Below are positions 8,808 through 17,941 of a DNA stretch of 58,222 bases, piece by piece (position 1 is the stretch's first letter; each line of letters starts with the position of its first letter). The notes beneath the pieces are model-generated. The model searched no databases and was not told the DNA's origin. It saw only the letters and a program-made list of their open reading frames with translations. This DNA is from Hungatella sp. UBA5385 (GTDB taxonomy: Bacteria > Bacillota > Clostridia > Lachnospirales > Lachnospiraceae). The DNA lies in assembly GCA_002409995.1 (NCBI GenBank), contig DHOR01000031.1:1-58222 (forward strand), written 5' to 3'. The position numbers were made by a program, and so were the translations under genes.

Positions 8808-9443
8808 TTATATGCCTTCCTTATCAAACATTTTCGTAATAAAATTAAAACTTCCTTCTTCCGCCCCCAGCAGCCGTTCAATATTGAAAATAAATGCAGT
8901 AATACGGGCTGCCATGTCCTCTTGGGCAATTTCAACCACTTCACTGTTAAATACAGTTATTGCATAAACCATAATCATCTCAACACTTTCATAGGGAAAT
9001 GGAGTTGAAAACATCTTCTGTTCCACTCCCTCCTGAACCAGTTCCGTCATAATAGGTGCGATTCCCTGTATCATAGCTTTTTGAATCTTCTGCTGCATCA
9101 ATGCATTCTGCGGTTTATGAATATGTTCTATGATTCTGTCATTATTTCCTCCGCCAATATTCATAGATAAAATAGTATTCATTATGCATTCCACCAGGGA
9201 AACGGATCGGTCTGAAGCAGCTGCCCGCGTTGTATTGATGAGATTGGTGTTAATTCTGTCCACAAGCCCATCCATAATATCCTCCTTGGATTTAAAATGG
9301 TAGTACAGAGTACCTCTGGCAATCCCTACTCTTTCCAGAATGTCATTTGTACTTGTTCCATCAAATCCCTTTGTACCAAAAAGCTGCTCTGCAGCATAAA
9401 GAATTTCATTTCTGCGTTCCTCTGCATCTTTTACTACTCTCAT
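8808..9443 (-). CDS. TetR/AcrR family transcriptional regulator
   Basis: About 211 aa. The N-terminal HTH is canonical for TetR (ILYAAEQLFGTKGFDGTS, then VGIARGTLYYHFKSKEDI). The C-terminal two-thirds is a helical ligand-binding domain. I chose ATG 9443 (GATAGG 8 nt upstream) over the TTG at 9449. A palindrome overlapping its own promoter implies autoregulation and co-regulation of the MFS gene, which starts 1 nt after its stop codon. Confidence 0.9.
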   Translation of the reverse strand: MRVVKDAEERRNEILYAAEQLFGTKGFDGTSTNDILERVGIARGTLYYHFKSKEDIMDGLVDRINTNLINTTRAAASDRSVSLVECIMNTILSMNIGGGNNDRIIEHIHKPQNALMQQKIQKAMIQGIAPIMTELVQEGVEQKMFSTPFPYESVEMIMVYAITVFNSEVVEIAQEDMAARITAFIFNIERLLGAEEGSFNFITKMFDKEGI

Positions 9444-9482
9444 AATCAATACCTATCCCTTTCATCTATTCATCAGTGTTCT

Positions 9483-9533
9483 TACCGACCGACTATCTGT
9501 CGGTATAATATAATAAAAAAAGCTCCTTGTCAA
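9483..9533 (-). promoter_or_regulatory. Promoter and palindromic operator of the TetR-MFS operon
   Basis: On the minus strand TTGACA (9533-9528), a 17-bp spacer and TATTAT (9510-9505) form a near-consensus sigma-A promoter. Immediately downstream is a palindrome with 7-bp perfect arms, TACCGAC and GTCGGTA (9483-9489 and 9499-9505, 9-bp spacer), which overlaps the last base of the -10. This is a typical TetR repressor position. Confidence 0.8.
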
Positions 9534-9621
9534 GAGTTTTAAAAAAGAGCTGTTATTTTGCAATTCATGGAGGCAATCTCTTCTGTCTACATGATATACA
9601 ATATAACAACTCATTTATGTT

Positions 9622-10419
9622 CTACACCAATCCCAGCTTCTCCATAGCATAAGCAATTCCATCATCTTCCACATTCTTAGTAAAAAATGTTGCATATGGT
9701 TCCAGCTCCACATCATGATGTCCCATAAGCACACAATTCTTTGCATACTCAAACATGGAGAGATCATTGGTGCTGTCACCGAATACATAAGCATTCTCTC
9801 TGGGAATTCCGTAATGCTCCAGCACAATTTCAATAGCCGTTGCCTTGGAATGTCCTGCTGGAACACATTCGTAGAAACGGTCTCCACGGTCAATAATATC
9901 AAAATCAAGACCAAGGGCACGGGAAAAACCTGCCATATTACTATGCTCATCTGCTATGACACATAGCTTATCATAGTCGTAGCAATCCTCTTCCCAACCA
10001 TAAGGAGATACACATCCCATCTTATCAACGGATTCTTTTAACGCTTCAATTCTAGTAATTCTGGAGGTTTTCTTTTGAAAATAACAGCTTTCAGTTCCTT
10101 CCAGAACACCATCTAAATTATATTTCTGCACATCCTTCTTGACTCGAATCCCCAGTTCATGGGGTATTCCTGATGAATACATCACCTGATCCCCTACAAT
10201 CACCCGGGTTCCACAGCCACAGCAATACCCGTCTACCTCTATCATTTCCTTGATAGGGCCAACCAGACAGTAAGTACGACCTGTATTAATAAATACCAGA
10301 TTGCCTTTTTCCCTTGTCTTTTGTATTGCTGCTCTGGCACTTTCCGGAACTGTGTAAGTTACATCGGATAAAAGTGTTCCATCAATGTCAAAGAATAACG
10401 CTTTTTTGTTACTTATCAT
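9622..10419 (-). CDS. HAD superfamily hydrolase, Cof type (IIB)
   Basis: A 265-aa HAD phosphatase. Motif I is FFDIDGTLL (nucleophile D11, acid D13), motif II INTGR, and motif IV FGDSTNDLSMF near residue 215. The long central insert is the IIB cap. Cof-type enzymes dephosphorylate sugar phosphates, FMN or related small molecules; the substrate here is not predictable. It overlaps xpt by 4 nt, so it is translationally coupled. The 9534-9621 gap shows nothing definite. Confidence 0.85.
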   Translation of the reverse strand: MISNKKALFFDIDGTLLSDVTYTVPESARAAIQKTREKGNLVFINTGRTYCLVGPIKEMIEVDGYCCGCGTRVIVGDQVMYSSGIPHELGIRVKKDVQKYNLDGVLEGTESCYFQKKTSRITRIEALKESVDKMGCVSPYGWEEDCYDYDKLCVIADEHSNMAGFSRALGLDFDIIDRGDRFYECVPAGHSKATAIEIVLEHYGIPRENAYVFGDSTNDLSMFEYAKNCVLMGHHDVELEPYATFFTKNVEDDGIAYAMEKLGLV

Positions 10420-11000
10420 TGGTCACCTCTAAAACAGATAGTTCCGGTAGTCTCGTCCATGCTCTCAATAATAGCCAGAGACTCCACCCGGATTCCTTCT
10501 GCACGCAGACGGTCACCGCCAGGCTGAAAGCCCTTCTCAATTACGATTCCGGCTCCCATAAGCTCTGCATCTGAATCATTAACAATTGTTGCCAGGCCCT
10601 CTAATGCCTTACCATTTGCAAGGAAATCATCGATCAATAGAATCTTATCGCCTTTTCCAATGAACTCCTTGGAAACCATAATATCATAGACCTTGCCATG
10701 AGTAAAAGAATCCACTTCAGTAGTATAAACATCGCCTGCAATGTTTTTTGTTTTGGATTTCTTAGCAAATACAACCGGAACATTGAAATACTGCGCTACA
10801 ATACAGGCAATGCCAATACCGGAAGCCTCAATTGTCAGAATTTTATTCACTTCAACATCAGAAAAACGTCTCTTAAACTCTTTTCCAATCTCCTCAAACA
10901 GCTTAATATCCATCTGGTGGTTTAAAAAGCTGTCTACCTTCAGTACGTTACCGGATTTGATCTTTCCGTCTTTTCGTATTCTGTCCTTTAAAAGCTGCAT
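10416..11000 (-). CDS. xpt: Xanthine phosphoribosyltransferase
   Basis: A 194-aa type I phosphoribosyltransferase that converts xanthine and PRPP to XMP in purine salvage. It begins MQLLKDRIRKDG and has the PRPP loop ILLIDDFLANGKA near residues 125-137, plus the Xpt-typical IEASGIGIA segment. Length matches Xpt (190-195 aa). The gap to the upstream lipoprotein gene is only 29 nt, so there is no room for the purine riboswitch that often precedes xpt; transcription probably comes from upstream. Confidence 0.93.
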   Translation of the reverse strand: MQLLKDRIRKDGKIKSGNVLKVDSFLNHQMDIKLFEEIGKEFKRRFSDVEVNKILTIEASGIGIACIVAQYFNVPVVFAKKSKTKNIAGDVYTTEVDSFTHGKVYDIMVSKEFIGKGDKILLIDDFLANGKALEGLATIVNDSDAELMGAGIVIEKGFQPGGDRLRAEGIRVESLAIIESMDETTGTICFRGDQ

Positions 11001-11029
11001 AAAGGTTATCCCCCTATTGTAATATTATT

Positions 11030-12034
11030 TTAATTAATCACTGCGTTATCTACCAAGAACTCCATGGTTTTCATGATAATAAGGTAGTTATCTACAGCTG
11101 TCTTATCAGCATTCTCCATCAGCTGATCTAAAGACTCATATCCCATCTCTGTGGCAAAAGCCTGTTTGTCTTCGTCAGTTATAGTAAGCTTTTCCTTCTT
11201 TGCAATAGCAGTACATACAATTCTCTGCTTAACTGAATTGGTTGCTGATTCCTGCAGCTGCTGCTTGAAAGCAGTCTCTGTCATTCCGTTAAAGGAAGCA
11301 AAGGTTGCAAGATCCAGACCGTATGCTGCAGCCTGATTAGTTACATTCATAAGATAATTTTCATATTCTGTAGTCACTACTGTAGGATTTGGCTTAATAG
11401 TTGATGAGTCAAATACTGCCTGTAAAACATCACTTTCCACCTTCTGCAGCGCAGCTGCCTCCTTCTGGCTTAACAATGTCTGCTTAATGTCTTCCCTATA
11501 TTCTTCCACTGTACTGAAGTCACTGTTTTCCGTTACAAAAGCATCATTAAACTCAGGAACCTGCATCTCCTTAACAGTATTCACTGTTACATCAAATACC
11601 ACTGCTTGTCCAGCCAGCTCTTCACTCTGATACTGCTCTGGAAATGTTAAGTTTAAGCTTACCTTTTCGCCTTTTTTAGCTCCGACTAATCCCTCTTCAA
11701 AGCCGTCAATAAACTGACCGGAACCGATTGTAAGATCATATCCCTCTGCAGTACCGCCCTCAAATGCAACACCGTCTTTTGTTCCAACATAATCAATGTT
11801 AACAATGTTGCCTTCCTCAACAGAGTGATCAACCTCAATATACTCCGTTGCTGACTGCAGTCTGGACTGAACTGTTGATTCTACTTCTTCGTCAGTCACC
11901 TCAACTGCTTCCTTTGTAACTTCAATTCCCTTGTAATTACCAAGCTTAACTGTTCCATCTGCAGCTTTAGCACAGCCTGTCAGGACTGCAGCGGCAGTCA
12001 GACCACATAAACATACTTTTAAAAGTTTTTTCAT
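11030..12034 (-). CDS. Trigger-factor-like FKBP peptidyl-prolyl isomerase lipoprotein
   Basis: This 334-aa protein has a lipoprotein signal peptide with lipobox LTGC (Cys20). An FKBP-type domain follows (GNIVNIDYVGTKDGVAFEGG ... GSGQFIDGFEEGLVGAKKG, about 80-155). The helical C-terminal arm resembles trigger factor. The ribosome-binding N-terminal domain of cytosolic trigger factor is missing and replaced by the signal and a short linker. This architecture points to an extracytoplasmic chaperone/isomerase anchored in the membrane. It lies upstream of xpt on the same strand, spaced by 29 nt. Confidence 0.85.
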   Translation of the reverse strand: MKKLLKVCLCGLTAAAVLTGCAKAADGTVKLGNYKGIEVTKEAVEVTDEEVESTVQSRLQSATEYIEVDHSVEEGNIVNIDYVGTKDGVAFEGGTAEGYDLTIGSGQFIDGFEEGLVGAKKGEKVSLNLTFPEQYQSEELAGQAVVFDVTVNTVKEMQVPEFNDAFVTENSDFSTVEEYREDIKQTLLSQKEAAALQKVESDVLQAVFDSSTIKPNPTVVTTEYENYLMNVTNQAAAYGLDLATFASFNGMTETAFKQQLQESATNSVKQRIVCTAIAKKEKLTITDEDKQAFATEMGYESLDQLMENADKTAVDNYLIIMKTMEFLVDNAVIN

Positions 12035-12157
12035 AGTAATATAATCCCTTTTCCTTCTAATGATTTTAAATCTTCTTCCTGTCTGTTATACCATATCAGA
12101 GCCTTTAAAAAAAGCCTTTTCAGGAAATTAACAAAAAATTCAGAACTTTTCCATTTC

Positions 12158-13567
12158 CTACTTGTAAAATGCCTTAAATGCTTTGTATGTATGGTAAACA
12201 TCCAGCTTGGAAGAAAGTTCAAAAGGAGAATGCATGGATAAAATCGGAACTCCCAGATCTACCACATCAACATTCATATGTGCTACAAATTTGGCAATGG
12301 TACCGCCGCCGCCTATATCTACAGCTCCCAGTTCACCAATCTGCCAGTAAACACCTTCCTCATCCATCATGGCAATCACCTTAGCCATCAGCTCAGCGCT
12401 GGCATCATTAGAACCTGATTTGCCTCTTGCACCTGTATATTTTGTGAGAACACAGCCTTTATTTAAGTAAGATGTGTTCCGCTCTTCATAAACCTGAGGG
12501 AAGGTAGGATCATAAGCTGCATTTACGTCAGAGGACAGACAGATGGAATTCTTTAAAACCCTTCTTGTCTCCACTCCCTCCAGAGCAGCCAGATCTTCAA
12601 TATAATGAAGGACAAAGTCGGAGTTTAAGCCTGTATTTCCTTCAGAACCGATCTCTTCCTTATCAGCTAAAATAGTCACTGTTGTATAGGTTGGATTTAC
12701 AGCTTCTATCTCTGCCATAAGAGCTGTATAAGCGCATACTCGGTCATCCTGTCCATAAGCACCGATCATGCTGCGGTCCAGACCTACATCGCTTGCCTTA
12801 TGTGCAGGCACAAGCTCAATTTCTGCACGAAGGAAATCAGCCTCTGTAATTCCATACTGCTCATGAAGAATCTGAAGTGCAAGAAGCTTCACCGGCTCCT
12901 TAATCTCCGCTTCATCAACATAGGGAACAGAGCCAATGAGCACATTCAGCTCCTCTCCCTTGATTCCATCCTTTAGCAGACGCTGACTCTGCTCTCCAGC
13001 CAGATGAGGAAGCAGATCAGAAACGCAGAAAACCGGATCTCCTTCATTTTCACCCAGATTAAGTTCCACAATCTCACCGTTTTTCTTAATGATAACACCA
13101 TGAATTGCAAGGGGAATGGTTGCCCACTGATATTTTCTGATTCCACCGTAATAATGGGTCTTAAAGTAAGCGATCTCTCCTTTCTCATAGACAGGATTGG
13201 GCTTTAAATCCAGTCTTGGAGAATCAATATGAGCTCCGTTTAAGCGAAGCCCCTTACCGATGGATTCTGTTCCAAAGGTGGTTGCTAAAAGTGCCTTATT
13301 CCGGTTCACTTCATAGACTTTATCTCCTGCTTCATACTTTTTACCGGGTTCGAACACTTTGTAGCCTGCCGCTTCCAGCATTGCCACTGCTTCCTTCACA
13401 CACTCCCGTTCGGTTTTGCCTTTGTCCAGAAATGTTTTATAGCCTTCACAAAATACGTTTGCTTCTTCTTTCTGCTCAGGAGCTTCCTTAGCAATATTAG
13501 GGAATTTCCATGTTAACTGTTCCTGCAGTATTTGTCCTTGTGTCTTTTCCAATGTTTTATCCTCCAT
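12158..13567 (-). CDS. M18 family aminopeptidase
   Basis: A 469-aa zinc aminopeptidase of the M18 (aspartyl aminopeptidase / aminopeptidase I) family. Metal and catalytic segments are visible: AHIDSPRLDLKP near 115, DKEEIGSEGN near 300, SSDVNAAYDP near 345, GSNDASAE near 385, and the C-terminal MHSPFELSSKLDVYHT. It acts on N-terminal residues of peptides in the cytosol. Its ATG has only a weak RBS; a run of short repeats fills the space upstream, between it and dtd. Confidence 0.9.
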   Translation of the reverse strand: MEDKTLEKTQGQILQEQLTWKFPNIAKEAPEQKEEANVFCEGYKTFLDKGKTERECVKEAVAMLEAAGYKVFEPGKKYEAGDKVYEVNRNKALLATTFGTESIGKGLRLNGAHIDSPRLDLKPNPVYEKGEIAYFKTHYYGGIRKYQWATIPLAIHGVIIKKNGEIVELNLGENEGDPVFCVSDLLPHLAGEQSQRLLKDGIKGEELNVLIGSVPYVDEAEIKEPVKLLALQILHEQYGITEADFLRAEIELVPAHKASDVGLDRSMIGAYGQDDRVCAYTALMAEIEAVNPTYTTVTILADKEEIGSEGNTGLNSDFVLHYIEDLAALEGVETRRVLKNSICLSSDVNAAYDPTFPQVYEERNTSYLNKGCVLTKYTGARGKSGSNDASAELMAKVIAMMDEEGVYWQIGELGAVDIGGGGTIAKFVAHMNVDVVDLGVPILSMHSPFELSSKLDVYHTYKAFKAFYK

Positions 13568-13570
13568 AGT

Positions 13571-13645
13571 TTCTAATGTCTCTTGTGTCTCTTATGTTTC
13601 TTGTGTCTCTTATGTTTGTCTTATGTTTGTCTTACGTTTCTTATG
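13571..13645 (-). repeat. Degenerate 9-11 bp tandem repeat in the leader of the aminopeptidase gene
   Basis: On the plus strand variants of TCTTRTGTY recur about eight times (TCTTGTGTC, TCTTATGTT and TGTCTTATGTT forms). They fill almost all of the 79-bp gap between dtd and the M18 gene. No canonical RBS is visible in front of the aminopeptidase ATG. Such arrays are prone to slippage. Confidence 0.7.
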
Positions 13646-13646
13646 A

Positions 13647-14096
13647 TTAACAAATTGTCTCACTGTCCAGCACCAGAGTAAATGGTCCGTCATTAACCAG
13701 ATCAATCTCCATATGGGCTCCAAAGCTTCCGTGTTCTACTTCATCTACGTACTCTCTGCACTTCTTAATTACATACTCATACAGAGACTCTGCCAGCTCT
13801 GGACTTCCTGCCCTAATAAAGCTGGGACGGTTTCCTTTTTTGCAGTCTGCATACAGCGTAAACTGGCTCACTACTAAAATACTGCCGCCTACATCCTTCA
13901 GTGACAAATTGGTCTTTCCGTTTTCATCTTCAAATATGCGCAATTTGCAGATTTTATCCACCATCTTATCTGCAATCGCCTCTGTGTCTCCATCTGCAAC
14001 TCCAAGAAGAATTAAAAATCCCCTGTTAATTGCTCCAACCTGCTGCCCCTCTGCAGTCACTGCTGCCCGGGCAACTCTCTGTAATACCACTTTCAT
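13647..14096 (-). CDS. dtd: D-aminoacyl-tRNA deacylase
   Basis: A 149-aa protein that removes D-amino acids (and glycine mischarged on tRNA-Ala) from tRNA. The two DTD signatures are present: SQFTL in VVSQFTLYADCKKGNRPSF and the C-terminal NDGPFTL (NxGPxT). Length is typical (145-150 aa). It lies 13 nt downstream of the glycerophosphodiesterase gene and probably shares its transcript. Confidence 0.95.
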   Translation of the reverse strand: MKVVLQRVARAAVTAEGQQVGAINRGFLILLGVADGDTEAIADKMVDKICKLRIFEDENGKTNLSLKDVGGSILVVSQFTLYADCKKGNRPSFIRAGSPELAESLYEYVIKKCREYVDEVEHGSFGAHMEIDLVNDGPFTLVLDSETIC

Positions 14097-14109
14097 GTTA
14101 AACTCCTGT

Positions 14110-15912
14110 CTACTTAAATACCAGTCTTAAATACTCCAGCAGATTTTCCGTTGCCTCTTCCCGATAGATGATCTCTCTTGCCAGAATCGGATTATCTGTA
14201 ATAATATTGTCAACACCCAGCATTTTCATCCGCTCCATCTCACTTTTAGTATTAACGGTCCATGCATGAATTCCCTTACCTTTTTCGTGAGCTGCAGCAA
14301 CCAGGTTCTCCGTTACAAAACTGGATCGTATGCTGATAAAATCGATATCATCGCTGGAATAGTAATTTCCATAAGCTGCTGAAATAATATATCCTGTACG
14401 GATATCAGGGTCCAATTCCTTTACTCTGGTTAAATAGGATAATCTTGTAGAGGTGACCACGCACTGCTCTTTCATCTGATACTCTGTAATAAGATTTACA
14501 ACCTTATCGGGCAAAGGGCTGTCTCTGCCAAGGTTCTTAATCTCAATGTTCATATTAACATGGCCCTTACAAAACTCCATAACTTCCTGAAGGGTGGGGA
14601 TTCTCTCATCTGCAAAGTCAGAAGAAAACCATTTGCCCACATCAAGCTCCTTAATATCATCTAAGGTATAAGAAGCTATGGTACGATTTATTCCTGCCAC
14701 ACGCCGAAGGGTTCCATCATGGCCAAGGACCACGGCTCCATCAGCTGTTTCCTGAACATCAATCTCAACAAAATCCGCCAGATCTGCCACAGCCTGTTCA
14801 AGGGCAGACATGGTGTTCTCAGGTGCATGTAAAGAACTGCCTCTGTGAGCTGTAATCTGAACAGGTGACATAATATCCCCTACCAGAGCAGAACCATTTC
14901 TCACACTGTCAAACAATATAAATAAGCTGACTGCTGCCAGAATTGCAGTCCCTATGCCAATTGCTCTGCCTTCTGACGTTTTCCGGGACATTGTCTCAAA
15001 GTTCCAGCCAGGCTCTCGTTCCGCCTTGTTAGAATATCTGTAGTACTGAACTGTAAGAGCAGAAAAATTGCCAAGAGACATGATCATACTTGTAATAAAT
15101 ATGAGCACCAGTTCAATTCTGTCACAAACAATGGGCAGGATGGCCAGTGCCATACGGTTATCTGTAAATACTACCATTCCTATGGAAACAATAAGTACAC
15201 AAAATCCATTTACCAGATGAAACAAAGCAATCACTGCTGCTATACCACCACAAAGTACTGCCATTGTTCGAAAAAATCTGGTTTTTAGCAGCTCCCGGCT
15301 TCCGGCATATCCATCTCTAAAATTCTTCTGATCAACCATGCAGCTATGGAAAGCATAGATTCCCGGCACTGTAACAAGCAAAAGCAACACCACTGCAGCA
15401 GCCAGAAGCACCCGTCCCCAAGTCTGTTTCATGATTTCCTGCATCATAAAATTAATTGGTTTTACATGAGTCAGTACCCGGTAGATTAAATATCCGTTGG
15501 AAACAGCATAATTAACCAGTATTAGAAGCCCCAGCCTCCAGTTTTTCTTTACAATCTCATCCGCCAGCTTCCGAAGACCTCCATATATAATCTCTCCCAG
15601 ATTCAGCTTACGGTAATAAACTGCTCCCTGAAACAGCGTGAGAAGGCAGCCGGTCTCAAAGGCAAGAAAAAAGATTCCCACAATCAATATCAGAATGAAA
15701 ATTAGAATAGTCCATGGTTTAATCAAAAACGGGCCTATATTCCCTGCAGTTAAATAACTATAACCTGCCAAACGCAGAGCAAGCTTCAAAGACCGGTCTA
15801 ACAGCAACAGGTAGAGCGGCCCTGTTATCAGCCGGTAAACGATTTGAAAAATCAAAGCATTTTTCTGATTAAAGGTTAATAATTTCCATGTTTCTTTCAT
15901 TAAATTTTTCAT
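14110..15912 (-). CDS. Glycerophosphodiester phosphodiesterase with N-terminal membrane domain
   Basis: About 600 aa. The first about 330 residues form several transmembrane helices (the membrane domain found in Firmicute GdpD proteins). The C-terminal about 250 residues form a GDPD TIM barrel with AHRGSSLHAPENT, EIDVQETADG and LGHDGTLRR catalytic motifs. It should hydrolyse glycerophosphodiesters, or possibly lipoteichoic-acid-type polymers, at the membrane. I chose ATG 15912, preceded by GGAAAGAAG; a TTG at 15942 would be longer but lacks an RBS. Confidence 0.9.
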   Translation of the reverse strand: MKNLMKETWKLLTFNQKNALIFQIVYRLITGPLYLLLLDRSLKLALRLAGYSYLTAGNIGPFLIKPWTILIFILILIVGIFFLAFETGCLLTLFQGAVYYRKLNLGEIIYGGLRKLADEIVKKNWRLGLLILVNYAVSNGYLIYRVLTHVKPINFMMQEIMKQTWGRVLLAAAVVLLLLVTVPGIYAFHSCMVDQKNFRDGYAGSRELLKTRFFRTMAVLCGGIAAVIALFHLVNGFCVLIVSIGMVVFTDNRMALAILPIVCDRIELVLIFITSMIMSLGNFSALTVQYYRYSNKAEREPGWNFETMSRKTSEGRAIGIGTAILAAVSLFILFDSVRNGSALVGDIMSPVQITAHRGSSLHAPENTMSALEQAVADLADFVEIDVQETADGAVVLGHDGTLRRVAGINRTIASYTLDDIKELDVGKWFSSDFADERIPTLQEVMEFCKGHVNMNIEIKNLGRDSPLPDKVVNLITEYQMKEQCVVTSTRLSYLTRVKELDPDIRTGYIISAAYGNYYSSDDIDFISIRSSFVTENLVAAAHEKGKGIHAWTVNTKSEMERMKMLGVDNIITDNPILAREIIYREEATENLLEYLRLVFK

Positions 15913-15943
15913 ATAATTCTTCTTTCCGCCCAATATAAACAAA

Positions 15944-16005
15944 AACTAAAAAGGAGTTTTTACAAAGTGAAAAACAGCCCCAGCGAGTATGAACCGTTAA
16001 GGCTG
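15944..16005 (-). terminator. Terminator region after the alarmone synthetase gene
   Basis: On the minus strand CAGCC (16005-16001) and GGCTG (15979-15975) form a stem followed by TTTTT. A second small stem-loop, AAAAACT/AGTTTTT at 15964-15944, follows. Together they probably end the small alarmone synthetase transcript. Confidence 0.6.
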
Positions 16006-16014
16006 CCATTTCCT

Positions 16015-16737
16015 TTATTCATTCTTTCTCCATATTACTTCTTCGTCAGAAAGGGATTCTTCCTCTTCCGGTTCATCGTCATACGGTTCCATATCCGCCT
16101 GTCTCTGAGCCTCACTTAACTCCAAAATCGCCTGATTCAGAGAAAACATCTTGACATCCAGCATATCCACAACATCAGCACAGGCTTTCAGCTCCTGCTG
16201 CAGATATGCCGGTGAGTTACCTTCAAATTTATAATAGATCTTATGCTCCAGGCTTGCCCAAAAATCCATGGCGACTGTCCGGATCTGAATCTCTACTTTG
16301 GTATCTACAGGTCCATCTGTCAGATAAATGGGAATTGTCACTACTAAATGATAACTCTTATAGCCGTTTGGCTTAGGATGTTTGATGTAATCCTTAACAT
16401 AAAGTACGGTAACATCCGTCTGCTTTGTAATCATCTCAGCAATCTGGTAAATATCTGATGTAAAGGAACAGATAATTCTGATCCCTGCAATATCGTTTAA
16501 TTTCTCAACCATATTATCAATGGTCACTTCATAACCATAACGCTTTAGCTTTTTAACAATGCTGTCAGGCGTCTTCAGCCTGGACTTGACGTGTTCAATC
16601 GGATTGTAATTGTAGATATGCAAAAATTCGTTATTAAGAATCTCAATCTTCGTGTTGATTTCCTTTAGGGCTGAATCATACAAAAACATCACAGTTTTCC
16701 ACTGGTCCACCTGGTTAAATGATTTAGGAATGTTCAT
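16015..16737 (-). CDS. Small alarmone synthetase (RelA/SpoT-domain GTP pyrophosphokinase)
   Basis: About 240 aa. The single RelA/SpoT synthetase domain has NDIAGIRIICSF, the substrate-binding PNGYKSYHL and VEIQIRTVAMDFWASLEHKIYYK, as in RelQ/YjbM-type enzymes. There is no hydrolase, TGS or ACT domain. The C-terminal about 30 residues are very acidic. It makes (p)ppGpp from GTP/GDP and ATP. ATG 16737 is chosen because GAGGGGTGGA lies 7 nt upstream; the longer form from 16776 lacks such a site. Confidence 0.9.
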   Translation of the reverse strand: MNIPKSFNQVDQWKTVMFLYDSALKEINTKIEILNNEFLHIYNYNPIEHVKSRLKTPDSIVKKLKRYGYEVTIDNMVEKLNDIAGIRIICSFTSDIYQIAEMITKQTDVTVLYVKDYIKHPKPNGYKSYHLVVTIPIYLTDGPVDTKVEIQIRTVAMDFWASLEHKIYYKFEGNSPAYLQQELKACADVVDMLDVKMFSLNQAILELSEAQRQADMEPYDDEPEEEESLSDEEVIWRKNE

Positions 16738-16867
16738 GAGCCATTCCACCCCTCTCTTACCCATATTCTCAGTCAATCCGGAAATCAGGCCGCACTGATG
16801 GCTCTTGACCCCGTTAGAAAGAGTATACCATAGAAACCTGATATTTTATATTCTTTTTGCCCACTTT

Positions 16868-17941
16868 CTAAAATTTTAATCCTTTTAAAAGAGCGCCAAG
16901 ACCTGTGGAAACCTCTTCGTTATCACGATACTGAAGATCAGCCGCATCCATTACATCCTCTTCCTGAATCTCCTTCATACTTAAGCTGATTTTATTATCA
17001 GCTGTGGAGATGATTTTCACCTTAACAGTCTGTCCTTCTTTTAATACAGCTCCTGGATGTTTGATTCTCTGTGTGCTGATCTGTGATATATGAAGAAGCC
17101 CGGACAGACCATTTTCAAGATTAATAAATGCACCGTAGGTCTTTAAGCTGTCTACGGTTCCCTCCATAATAGCTCCAACCTCACATTTTGCAATCTTCTT
17201 GCTTCTCTCAGCAGCTAATTTGGCTCTTGCAGGCTCTCTTCCTGACAGCACCAGTCTGTTCTCTTCAGGATCTGCTGTAATCACTGTGACTTCTATGGTC
17301 TTACCATTATATTCCTCCAAGTCCTCCACATATTCCGCTGCCAGCTTGGAAGCAGGAATAAATCCACGGATTCCTTCCAGATAAGCTACTGCTCCGCTTT
17401 TTACGATTTCAGCTATCTTAACAGAAACTATAGTACGATCATTGAGCATCTGTACCAGCTTCTCCCATGCCATTAAATCATTGGCTTCTTTTCTTGAAAG
17501 GACAAGATTGCCTTCCCCATCATCTGTGCTGATGACAGTAGCTGTGATTTCATCGCCTGGGTGAATCTCCTCCTGCATCATAAAGTCAGGATCATTGCTC
17601 ATATTTTCCTTATCAATGACTCCGCCTGCATAGTACTTTAAGTCAAGGAGTACCTGATCCTCAGTAACAGATACAACGGTTCCTGTTAAAATATCGCCTT
17701 CCTTTACTCTCTTAAATGATGCCTCAAGCTCGGCTTCATAGTCAGCCATGGTTTCTACGGGTTCTTCGGCTGCTGGTTCTTCGGTTGCTGGTGATTCTGT
17801 TTCTGGTGCCTCTGCTGTTTCTGCTGCTGGTGCTTCCTCTACTGCAGATACACCGTCTGCCTTTTGTTCTTCATCTGCAACAGCTTCAACAGTCGTCTCC
17901 ACTTCCTTCACTTCCATTTCTTTCTTTAACTCTTCACTCAT
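16868..17941 (-). CDS. S1 RNA-binding domain protein (ribosomal protein S1-like)
   Basis: 357 aa. The first about 70 residues are Glu/Ala-rich low complexity (repeats like ATEEPAAEEP). Three S1 OB-fold domains follow: EGDILTGTVVSVTEDQV (about 80), a middle one with GAVAYLEGIRGFIPASKL (about 190), and GAIMEGTVDSLKTYGAFINL (about 255), the best-conserved. This matches the short S1/YpfD proteins of Firmicutes rather than six-domain S1. It probably binds mRNA and assists translation. A divergent AT-rich region of 265 bp (17942-18206) separates it from the PHP gene; I see no clear element there beyond AT-rich promoter-like sequence. Confidence 0.88.
   Translation of the reverse strand: MSEELKKEMEVKEVETTVEAVADEEQKADGVSAVEEAPAAETAEAPETESPATEEPAAEEPVETMADYEAELEASFKRVKEGDILTGTVVSVTEDQVLLDLKYYAGGVIDKENMSNDPDFMMQEEIHPGDEITATVISTDDGEGNLVLSRKEANDLMAWEKLVQMLNDRTIVSVKIAEIVKSGAVAYLEGIRGFIPASKLAAEYVEDLEEYNGKTIEVTVITADPEENRLVLSGREPARAKLAAERSKKIAKCEVGAIMEGTVDSLKTYGAFINLENGLSGLLHISQISTQRIKHPGAVLKEGQTVKVKIISTADNKISLSMKEIQEEDVMDAADLQYRDNEEVSTGLGALLKGLKF

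Noticed and set aside
10970..11030. Purine riboswitch ahead of xpt
   Set aside because: Only 29 nt separate xpt from the upstream gene, too little for the aptamer.
13571..13645. CRISPR-like array
   Set aside because: Units are 9-11 bp and contiguous without spacers, so it is a simple tandem repeat.
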